The position numbers and the translations under genes were made by a program. Positions 38,701 through 50,700 of a stretch of 64,000 nucleotides of DNA are shown in pieces. How positions within the stretch are numbered: the stretch's first letter is position 1; every line of letters starts with the position of its first letter. This DNA comes from Lineus longissimus (lineage: Eukaryota; Nemertea; Pilidiophora; Heteronemertea; Lineidae). The stretch lies in assembly GCF_910592395.1 (NCBI RefSeq), contig NC_088310.1:13587501-13651500 (forward strand), given 5' to 3'. The notes beneath the pieces were generated by a model. It was not told the origin of the DNA. It ran no database searches and saw only the letters and a program-made list of their open reading frames with translations.

Positions 38701-41700
38701 GCCAATTTTCATGTTTTCTTAGAATTTACATTAGGAAAAATTGCAATTCACGTGGTATTTTCAACCCATAGGTGGACATGGAAAAATTTTCACCAATCAA
38801 CTCAAAATTTGGCATGCAAATGCCTTGATAGTCATAGAATCACATACGCTATCGGCAACTAGGCTTTAGTTACACAGAAAGCCGTGAGATGTCTCTCACC
38901 TCGATCTGCTATAGAAAACGTATGCTTGGCTCTGGAAGGGAGTTTGGCGCATGCGCAGCTAAAAGGTTGGGAATTGCTGGTAATGTGAAAAGACAAGGTA
39001 AAATGGGCAATGACGAACGAGGAAACTAGAATGAATTAAACGAATATTGGGCAAGACTGCAATAGCAAACCCAATCCTGTCCATATTTGCTGAGATTCAC
39101 CTTGATCAAATTGACCGACTGAATTTGATGCCCAACATCACGAGAACCATGATTTCAACAGACTAATAATTTTTCCGGTCAATGATGTTGCTGCAATACA
39201 GATAATGACATCAGGGACACCAAAATCAAAACATGCTGAAAGAGGACTTCCGCTAATTGTCACGGCATCTTAATTCATTAGGGGCAAACACACTATGAAA
39301 TGAGTTGCCGCACAACTTACTACCATCAAGTGGCGGCGACCTGACCTGGATGGAACCATTGTTTTGAAGTAAAGCAAAATCGTCTTGAAGGGGCAAGAAA
39401 TAGCGCAAATCCGTTTTTGTTGACTTCCCCTATAAATTGCTGACAATTGCTGCATGATTGTATGTACAACACAATCCTCTGATACAAAGAAGGAAGGTAA
39501 TCCGATTTTCGAAGAGTAAGAAACGACCCTGGTGATTTGCAGTGACAGAATTGTGAAATCGACTAAGGTAGCTTTAAAGAGATTCCCTGGATTCATCTGC
39601 ATTGCTGTGAGAAGGTTGGCAACAAGACTATATAAGGACACTAGTTTCACTTTTGAGGGTTAGTTAGTGAAAGCCAGGAGTCCAGTTTTAAGCCTCACAC
39701 AGTGATTTTGTTCAAACACAAATTGAGTAATATAGATCGTTCTCACATGTTCAAAATTATTAAGTCAACAAATATGGTTAATGTTGTCGAGATGTTTAGG
39801 TGACCAGAGAAAAGTAAACATTTGGTCAGACTAACCCTACTTTTGGGACTGGGAATGTTTAATGAACTTGGGGTTGTTAATTTTTAAAACCAGAGGTCCT
39901 GTATGGTCCAAGGTGTAACGATATCATGCAGTGAGCTAGTAACATACCCCGAACCAATAAGATAGAAAGAGGGATGTGGAGGACCCCCCCCCCCCACATC
40001 CTGACTCTTATGCGTTTGCGTCACCACTATTGAGCTCCACAAACCCATGACGGATTCCATCGATTATCCTGTTTTCTCAACTCGCTCTCAGTCATGGATA
40101 TTTCAAATCGTATTTTTGCTCAGGATTGGCTACTATTGTTGTTGCTGAGATCATTGTTCTGATTGGTCCAAAATCAAGGTTACTTGCCTTGGCCAAAAAA
40201 GCAACTTCTGAGGCGGTAAATGACAAGGGTTTGGGTGAGTGATTACCAATCTCAAAACATTGCCCCCCTCCCCTGACACACATGACAACATTCAACAGTG
40301 CATCCCCTCACCGTAATTCCTAAAAAAAATTTGATTTCCTGCTGCCTATTATATCCGGCACTTAACGAGCACCTCTACATTGGTGTGTATGTCGGCCGGG
40401 TGATCAGCTGTAGCACTGTCCAGTTTTGTGCGTTTTTACCTGTTTTGGACAAAATCTAAATATTTCGAAATGATCTGACTAAACTTCAGGACTGAGAATA
40501 AGAAATTCAAGAAGTCGAGGAAGTTGGGAAGAGAGGGAGCGACCGGAGAAACTCCGTGCTCCCTACACCAGTCTCGAAAGACGTCCCACTTGCTGTCGTA
40601 TGAAGCAAGGGTAGACTGTCTCTGTGGCTGAGCGAATTTACGGATAACGTCTTCCGAAAAGCCTCTCTCTCAGAGGAAACACCTGATAGTCCCTGATAGA
40701 AAGAAGGGTCTTGATGATAGACCCGGCCGATCGGGTGATACAACAGACGGTCCCACCCCGGCAGACGGCGGGGCTGGTCCGTCAGGAGCTCCAGCAGGAC
40801 CGGGAACCAAGCCTGGTTCGGCCAGCTTAGGGCTATCAGAGAAACTCTGGCCCCAGAACTGGCCACTTTGTTTAGTACCGGAAGCAACAGAGGGGTTGGC
40901 GGGAATGCATAAGCATTGAGACCGTCCCAGGAGGCAGAAGGCTGTCCACTCCCAAGGCCTCCTCGTCTGGAAGAGGCGAATAATACAGGGCGAGTCTCTT
41001 GTTTAGCTGAGTCGCGAACAAGTCCACAAACAGGGCATCCCACATCCCCGCCAGGTGGGAGACCACCTCGCGGTGAAGGGTCCATTCCGTCAAAACCAGG
41101 AGATCCGCCCTGGAAAGGGCGTCGGCAAGGATGTTCCTCTTGCCTGGGATGTGACGGGGGAGGAGCTGAATGTTCAAGCGGCAACAAAGCTGCAGGAGCT
41201 CCCAAGTGAGGTGACACAAAGTGTCAGACCTCCACCCCCTTGTCTCCGGATAAAAGCGACTATGTCGAATTGTCGGAGAAGAGAGAAACTCACTGCCAGG
41301 ATGACAGCCTGCATCTCGAGAATATTGATCGAGAGGCGGGAAATTTCCGCTGACCACGTGCCCTTGGCGGTCAGGTCCCCTTCATTCAGATGGCCCCCCC
41401 AGCCATAATGGGAGGCGTCCGTGAACAGGGATATCAGAGGGGACAGAGGACTGAGCTGCACTCCGCGGAGGAGCTCCGTCTCGGACCCCCAGAACTTCGA
41501 GACCTCCTCCAGGAGAAAATTCGGGATTGAAATTTGACGATCGAGAGGGTCCGAAAAGGGACGCCAACACGAAAGGAGGAGAAGCTGGAGGGGGCGCATG
41601 TACAGGCGGCTGAGATGGACCTGGTCCGCCCCCGAATTGAGCAGGCCCAGCAGAGACAGAAACTGTCGAGCTGAGACGCTGTCTTGACAGCGAAATACCC

Positions 41701-44700
41701 CGACCAGGGACCGGATTTTGACAATCTGGCAACCCCTCTTAGAAGGGTCACTTGGGCTGCCCGCTGCACCCGTCCCTACCAGAGGAGCGGTGGCGCTTAT
41801 TGGAGCAGAGGGAGGGAGCCTCAGTCTCTGCCTGCCCTTGGGAACGAAAGGACGAGAGGCCACGAGGGGCTGAGGAGCCTCGAGGGCGTCGGTTCTCTGC
41901 CTGACGCTACCTACCCGCAGACCAAGAAGAGGACTGTGGGCGGGGGCGGCCATAGGAGCCGAAGTAGACTCCGCAAGGCAGTCCGACTGCATCTGGGCAC
42001 CTAAGGTGTACAGGATGGAGTCGTGGAATAAGAAAGGGCCGCCCAAGGTCCTTAAAGCCCCCTGCAAAAACCGGGCACGGACCATGCTTAACCCCAGGCT
42101 CTTAAGCACCGCGTTAGCAGCCTGCTTCGTGACCAGATCATTGGCGTGCTGCAGAGACTGTTGGAGGGACAGGGCAAGAGTGCGCTGGTCCTCTGAATCG
42201 TCGGCTGCCAATGACCTGGACAGGGCACAGAGGGACAGGTCGGCGTACGACAACACCGCCTGAGCCTCCTTGGCCAGGGCCTCATCGTTCTTCACGTCCT
42301 TGACGGACGGAGACGCGAGGGGAGTACCAATCCGGTGAGTTAAATGTCGTTCTTAGGAGGAGACAAAGACACCGGATCAGATCCCGACGGTGAGACTCAA
42401 TAGTAATCGGGTCGATACGCAAGGCCTGGGGGAGGGGGGAAGATGTGGTGAAACGCTTCCCAGCCTGCATCTAGGCACCCAGCCCGGTCGACGGTAAGGT
42501 CGAGACCAAGGCACGCTGGTGACCCCCGCAGGACGCTGCTGTGTCCCTGAGAGCTGAATCCAACCAGGTGGAGGCTTGAATCAGGGCCGGGGACAACGAC
42601 AATTCTTTAAATGCCCGGTGTGGGACCGTGTCCGGTTCCTGCTCGGTGGAATCCCCGAAAAGATCAGGGGGAACCCGACCGAGCGCGGGGTTAACCGACG
42701 GGAGAGGGAAAGTCTCCAGTGGCGCATACTGCCGAACTAGAGCATGAAGATCGCGCATGCCTGCCACCATGGGGGCTCCTCACTCCCCGAGGGGAAATCG
42801 GCCTGAGAGGCCAGGCCGGAAAGGGAATGTGCGTCAGAGAAATCGCACTACATAGGCCGATGACCTAGGTCGAAAGCCACCGTCTGCTCGACCTGGCGCG
42901 TCGCTGACTGTTCCTGGAGATTCCTACTCTCCAGGTGGTCTGTGAGGCACTGAATCATCTGCCTCTGATCAACTGTAAGGCCAGCGGAAGATTTAGGGTG
43001 AGGGTCGCGAATGGTCTCCCATGGGGTAGGCATGGGAGAGGGGGGAGGGGGGCGAGTCTGTGAAACAGACCCGTCCGCAAACCCAGCATGGCCAGACGGG
43101 TCAGGGTGGGGGCGTACCAGTGAAACGGTAGGCCTAACCGCACCCAAGGCGGGGGGGGGGGGGGGGCACGTGGATCCCTTGCCCGCACATAATGCACCCT
43201 AACCAAGCCCCTGACTATACCAGGCACGACACCTGCCGGCAGGGAAAAGGGCGGCTGGGACGGGGCAGTGAACCGCGGCCCTACAACACCAGGGGACGCC
43301 AAAGGAGGGACCGTCGTCCCTAGGGAGGGACGAGGAGTCGGGCATCCTGCCCGCCGAAGAAGAGGGGGCGGATGAAGTCTTGCGGAGCATCCCTGAAACA
43401 GGGTCACCGATGCTCGACGTCAAGACCTCCCCAGGGGGCACACCCCCAAAAGGGGGGTTCCCAGCCTGGGGGATGGGGTCGGGTGAGGGCAAAACCTCTC
43501 CAGAGCCCCGAGGACCTCGCCGCTGAACAGCAGGAGTCCCAGCGGAGGAGAAGGAGGGGGGAGACGAAGACTTCCCCCGACCAGGCTTTCTAGGCCCTCT
43601 TAGCACCGACTTCTTCAACTTCTTTCCAGAAGCACCGGGAGGAGGAGAAGTCGCCCCGGGGGTGGAACAACAGGACTGATCCAACAGGGCCTGACTTGTC
43701 ATTACCCTGACCCGGGGAAGAAACGGGGTGGGGACTATGAATCCCCGACACACCGAACGCCGAGCCATCACCAACCCGGAAGGGAAGAAGGCCAGGAGAC
43801 ACGGTGGTAACCCCAAAGAAAACAAAAAAGATAATAAGTAATGGAATGAAACAATCCTAATATAATATAATATCTAAATCGCAGGGTGAACGGGTCATGC
43901 GACAAGAAGCCCGGGAAGATACTGGAAAAGAATTTTTGAGAAGCGGACAAAAACCAATCACAAAGACAACAAGAGGCCCAAGGGCCTGGCGCTCAGCTGG
44001 ATGAACTAATAACATAGGACTGAGGGTGTAAAGTAGTAAATATCGGCTTTATACTACTGTTTGAAGGTCAAGAGAACACGTTATACCACTAAAATTTCCA
44101 ATACAGAGCTGCCAGCTGGATGAAACATGATTGAACTAATCAGCCATGGTATGTAAATATTACAGGCAAGGAGGATACCGCGGTGACGTCACATCACGTG
44201 ATCCCGACCCATATTAGTGATCGCTATGGCCAATCAGATTCAGTCTACTGACAGCACCAGCACTGAACACATCTCCACGTCTCGCTGTCTGGTGCGCTCC
44301 TGTACACAAAAACACCAATAGACATGAAATATTGCAATACCTAGTATGGATTCTTCCTGTGTAAAATAAAATTTACAGAGCAGATTAACTTCCACGAATA
44401 AAAAAGACGTTTGACGTGGCCAAAGTGCGGAAATAATGTCTCCGCTAAAATACACTACGAAATACACTAGGCAATGCACTACGCAATATACAGTAGAGAT
44501 GCAGTTAAGTTTGTTATTGTTTTGACTTAGAAGCCCACCCATATCATAATATATTCATGTATTCATGAAGTATGAACTCATTTCTGTCCCATACAACTCT
44601 AAGAACAGTCAATTTCTCCTTAAATCATCACCAAAACCGCGATATCCGCAGGAAGATTTCGTTCTAGTGTCCGAAAATGCATGATCTTACAGGGGCGCTA

Positions 44701-47700
44701 ACTCGACAAATAGAGGGGATCTATGGGGATCTATGCGAGTTTTAGGTATTACAGGTCTCGAACTTGTAAAATCTGTAAACATGCCTCCAAATCCCATTAT
44801 GATAATGAAGAGATTGCCCCATATCTGGGAGACTGTTTTGAAACCATCGCTAATTTTGGAAGATCGGTGCCGGCTATTTGGTTTAAAAAACCCTATTTTT
44901 CCCCATCAAAACAGCACTTTTCATTATTCAAATGATAGCTTATTGTCTGAAGACTTATTTCATAGCAGAAAAGTACTAATAACTCTGACTTGATGCGAAA
45001 AATCTAACTTTTTTGATGACTTGATTTTCCCTTGGCCGTGGATCGAGTTTGTTTACAATATGCAGCGCCATCTTGGAAAAGCCGTGACGTCACCGCGGTA
45101 TCCTCCTTGTATTACAGGAGGCAACGGAAGATATCCCTAGTTCAGTATGTTGTATCGGTAGCTTTACAGAAAAGAAGTGTCAGAGAGGATGATACTTCTC
45201 CATAGACAGCTGTGGTATGTCCAGGCTGGGTTGTACAGCACAAGGATACAAAATGCTGTCTGTAATTGAGAGGTATCCTGATTGTACAGAGGTCAAAATA
45301 AATAGAAATGACCAGTTTGGGACTAACACCACTGTCTTTTTTTTTAATAAGGTAGAGATTACAGGAGTCAACAAAATTAATTTTATTGAGAAAATTGACC
45401 TGTCCTGCAGGTGATTTGAATTTACAATACAAAGGGTCGTTTTTCATGACATTGTGCTCTACTGCATATCCCTAGTGAGTCTATCGGGAACCAATCTATC
45501 CTTGGCGCACACAGGTTCAAATTGGCTATATCTTGAATAGATTGAATTGCGATGAAAATCTAATGCAATAAAGGAGCAATATCGAAGAGAAAAATTAATC
45601 AAACCATTTGTCTACAGATTCGGACCCTGAAATGGTGTGATGTATGCGTGCATATAAAAGTATATCGATTGGTCCGATAGAGATGATGAGGCAAGGTCAA
45701 TATGCCTTGTTCCTCAGTCAGCAATATGCCCCTTTTTATACGGAGAAGAAGGAGAACCCAGATAGGCCTTCACATGTTGGCTCCCAAATGGCTCAAACCA
45801 ACTGTACTATCATCACTACTATAAATTTAAAATGCGTGCTCCTCCTACATGTAGCAATGTCTCGGCCAAAAAGGCACTTAGTCGACAGGCAAGCTAGAAG
45901 TTCAGCACCGTGAGCAGCTCCTTGGTAAGGCCATGTCAGGTTCCTCGCGCCTCTTCAGATACATCAAGTATTGAAAGCTGTGGTGAGCACATAAAAAGAC
46001 CATGGTCACCTTAATTTGAAAATCCCTTCATAATCAAGGGCTACCTCATGACCTCCGACTAAAACAGCACCCATAAACAATAGACCACCAATTTGACCCC
46101 AGCTCCTAACTGCGGGAAAACCCAAGTCCAGCAACCAAAAGTACCAAAAATACATTTTTGTTTACATTTGAACTGCATACATGCGTTTGTTTACAATTTC
46201 ATTTCCCGCGAAATCTCGAAAATCAGATGACCTGCAATCATGGATTGAAAATAACATTAACCTGGGTTCAGCAGGTCAGCAGGTATACCGGCTGTTCCAA
46301 TCATCCCCCTACAGCCAGCTGTTCAAAAGGTAATGTTATTCACCCCACAGGGAGTGCAGGTAATTGATTAAGCCCCTACATAACTTAACAGCAATGGCTT
46401 GGCTTCTGTTCTGTGAGTGGTAAGGAGAATTGACAGTTTTTTTATGGGAGTAACATTATTGTGTTGCTCAAAACGTCTACTTTTTACTCATGTAAGAATC
46501 GTAGTACTAATAATAACTTCAAATTATTTTCCGAATATGATAACACAACACGCATCTTCATGATCATGATCTTTCTCAAACTAACTGAATGACCTAATCG
46601 CCATGGACGCGCAACCACATATCAATCCGCCCAGACGATCGACACATCCATTCGATTCGATAACACTCGATACAGTTTGATAAATAAACAAAGTTTTCGT
46701 GCTTTTAGCTGTCAACATCAATGGCTATAATATACTCCTGCAGAATAGTAGAACTAATAGAACTAATTTCCGAAGTTTCCAATAGTTTGAACACAAATCA
46801 GAACATCACCCATCAGCTGGACTCAGATCTGCATAAATTACGATAAATAATGAGGTTGTCGCTTCAATTTCGCAAAGAAAGTTGACTCCATTCGAAGGTT
46901 GTTTTGACCAAATTCCGTTGAACTCATCGTTATGAGGGCATTTGAACACATTTTCGTTGATCTTTTCTATAAACGTGTGAAGTTTCGTACCAAAATACAT
47001 TTCCGTAAAGGCTTAAATAAGAAAATTTGTTAATTACAAAATCATCGCTCCGGTAGAAATAACAAGAGGCCCAAGGGCCTGGCGCTCAGCTGAAATGTGT
47101 TGCAAACCAAACTCAGATAACGGTACCATACAGTATAATTGACAAATACGCAATTTTTTCTTTTGTTGGATACCAAACATGACATCCTTAGGCCTACCCG
47201 TCTTTAAGTAGGTCATGAAAGTAGGTCAGCACATTTTGACTCTTCATTACCCTTAGTTTGATACCACACACGACACCCTTAGGCCTACCCGTCTTTAAGT
47301 AGGTCAGTAGGTCATGAAAGTGGGCCAACGCATTTTGACTCTTCATTACCTTTAGTTTGATACCAAACACGACACCCTTAGGTACACCCATCTTTAAGTA
47401 GGTCAGTAGGTCATGAAAATGGTCAACGCAATTTGACTCTACATTACCTCCAGTTTGATACCAAACACGACACCTTTAGGTCTACCCGTCTTTAAGTAGG
47501 TCAGTAGGTCATGCGAGTGGGTCAGCGCCATTTGACTCATTTACTACAGTGCTACAATGTCTCTTATCTGCCTGTGACACTTTTCACTACTATTCCACTC
47601 TTATTAGGCAACAATGCTGTCTCTGACTTGATTGTGACAATGTCTTTTATCTTGCTGTGACACTATTCACTACTATTCAATCTGCTGTCTCTGACTTGAT

Positions 47701-50700
47701 TGTGACAATGTCTTTTATCTTGCTGTGACACTATTCACTACTATTCAATCTTATTAGGCAACAATGCTGTGTCTGACTGGATTGTGACGTGATGCTCTCT
47801 TGCACTTCACCTTCCTCTATCCTATCAATGAGTCTGCAATGCTGTCTCAGGCAAAATTGAATTTATGCAGCTTTAAAGGGAGACTATAGAGACTATTGGT
47901 CAACTTTAGCTGACTAATAAACATAGTAAGGACATTAGGTCATGCTAGATTCATTACTGAATGTATATCCTGGTACAAGTCTGACTAGTTTGGACGAACT
48001 GTGAGAGGTGAGACCCTTTGACTACTTTGTGTAACTTTATCTTGCCTACCAAGCTGCTACCTATAGTGTCCCTTTAATTGTTACTGGTGGTCCATTAGTG
48101 CGTTTCCTGCAACAACCAGATTTAGTATTACCTTTCACCTATAGGCTCCCTTGGTCCAGGCACAAATCCAGCTGTTCTTCACTGGGCAATGAAACTCACC
48201 TGTCTTTAGCCCATCAGCTAAACTAAGGATGCCTAGAAGCTGAGCACTGAGACAGACCGGCTGTCTCGGGACTGCAGTTTTATTTTGGGAGCAGAGTTAA
48301 TATGGGGAAGCCTGCAATGGTTAGATAGCTGCAAAATTAGGCCTACAACCTGCAAGAGAACGAAATTAGGCGCTGATTGGCCAAGATAACCTCAAAGATA
48401 TTAGTAGGCTGCGCAACTATTATCAGAAAGTTCCCTAAAAAGAATAAGGTGCACTGCACAACCGTGACTTTGTAGCGAAAAAAGGGTACCATAATAGTAC
48501 TTAGTAATGGTTTGAATTTCCCGCGCGCGGGGAATCATTTTCATTGATGGTACGACAGGTGGCTCTCCGAGCGCCAATCACTATATCGAAAATAATCACC
48601 AAAAAAGCCGTGATTCCGGATGATTAGACTAATAGTGCGAGCTCCTCACTTCCAGACTTCGTCACTACGAACCTGATTAACCAAATTTTGCCGGTATGAA
48701 GGCATGACAATGATTAAACGCATCTAAATCTCCGCGGAACCGGACGCCTCGTCTCACGGCATCAGATAATGTCAACCTCGGCTATTCATCGGCGATGTAC
48801 CAACCTTGTTTTCACCCCTCGATCTTTGCTCAAAAGACAAGTTAGACCCCAGAAATACCATAAATAGTAAATATCTTTATTATTCAACAACTCACTCTCC
48901 TCTGAATCTCAAGAACTATATAATGATTCTGTACTTTTACCAGTTTTTTACCAACGTTTTACCAGTTTACGGACTTATCTCACTAATGAACATTCCAGGT
49001 ATCTCTGTACCTATCTATTAGTACAGCCCAATAGTATACTTGGGTCACCTGCAGACGAGATGTCTGATCTGCGTAAATAACAATCGTAATGAGATCGTCG
49101 CTTCAATATTTCCAACAGAAAGTAGACTCAATTCGAAGGTTGTTTTTACCAAATTCAGTTCAGCCCGTCGTTATAGGGGCATGTGAACACATCCTGCTGG
49201 ATCTTTTCAATCCAACTATGATGTTTCGTGCTTTTTATTCAATTTATTTTCTATATCATTATTGAACTTATCATCCCATTTCAATGCCACTTGTAGTTGA
49301 GCCCTTTCGATGGGCCTTAAGTTCAGAAATTGTGTAAATCATAAAAAGTAAATTCTCGTCAGTGCAAACACGAACTATTTATTCCGGCGGTAGAATCTCT
49401 CATCAATACCAGCAACCTCGACTCGCTACCACGTCAAGATTGGATCATTAATCTCACAATCGGTGAATAGTTGACATTCTGCAATGCTTGTATCCATTCC
49501 GCTACTCATCAACGAAGCCTAAGTTTATAAACTTTCGCAGCAAAAATATGTATTTTGTCAAATACGCGACCATTTCCCCGCAAGGTTTTCCTCTTGATAC
49601 ACCCAGGTATTCAGCAATATGCCAATGCATAGTGTAATCTATTCGGTATTGTACTGTGCTAAACCTGGAGCGAGGCTGCGTCGATCTGTCCCCTCAAGTG
49701 ATTACAATACATTCGTCTCCTGAAAGCACGATGGCGGCGCTGCTGAATGAATGAATGGGCTGGGCGGAGACGAATCTAATAATGAGGTTGTTGCTTCAAT
49801 TTCGCGAAGAAAGAATACTCCATTCGAAAGTTGTTTTTACCAAATTCCGTTAAACCCATCGTTCTGAGGGCATTTGAACACTTTCGGGTTGATCTTTTCT
49901 ATTACCGTGTGAAGTTTGGTACCAAAGTACATTTCCGTAAAGGTTTAAATAAGAAAATTTGTAACTTACAAAATCATCGCTCCTGTAGAAATAAAAAGGT
50001 CACCGCCATTTTCTTGATGATAGTACTCCAGGTAACCTCCACCGCGCAGTGGAGGGTCGAGCCGCCTCGTCAATTTACCCCAGACGAGCCGTTCATACAG
50101 TGAATGCACTGGCAATACCAGCAGTCCGGTATTCCCTGGTTCGAGGTTTTCATGTCAGTTCGCGGCGGGAAATTTAAAGCGGGGTCATCTGGGGTCAAAC
50201 AACAGTTTTGCTCACTACCGCCAACTGGTGATATAAATCCACACTAATCTATTTCATATCAAAACTTCTGTATCATGAAGACCTTTTCAACTTTATTTCA
50301 AGCTTTTATCTGCTCGAATAGAGCGTCAAAAAATTGTTTTTTCATTTACGCCTTTTGCCCCCTGGGGAGCTGAATTTGAGTCGAATCGCCCAAATTTTTT
50401 TCTGTAAGCAACATTTTCTGCGGTGTTTATATACAAAACCATATTTGAAGTGCCTCGGCTATACGGTTACAAAATGCCCAACATGACTAGATGGATGGCA
50501 GGATGGAAGGACAAACACCAATCAATTAGCTATTTGACTAGCTCCGCTGACTTTGTCAGCTGAGCTAAAAAGGTCACCACCATTTTCTTGATGATAGTAC
50601 TCCAGGTAACCTCCACCGCGCAGTGGAGGGTCGAGCCGCCTCGTCAATTTACCCCAGACGAGCCGTTCATACAGTGGATGCACTGGCAATACCAGCAGTC

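Larger units (their letters stand above)
40437..43950 (-). mobile_element. DIRS-type retroelement, internally deleted and truncated
   Basis: Minus-strand, GC-rich block distinct from its AT-rich surroundings. Order: gag-like region, remnant after the RT, RNase H, connection region, start of a tyrosine recombinase. This order is diagnostic of the DIRS group. The RT palm is missing, at least two frameshifts split the pol part, and the recombinase is cut after about 60 residues. It lies in sense with FANCM in the 24-kb intron. Outer limits are approximate; inverted/split repeats expected of DIRS are not identified. Confidence 0.85.

Noticed and set aside
38482-38862. 126-residue plus-strand frame
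   Set aside because: Lies inside a TIR element, no domain recognised, low-complexity composition; likely chance.
40916-42263. Plus-strand frames opposite the DIRS element
   Set aside because: Shadows of GC-rich minus-strand coding remnants.
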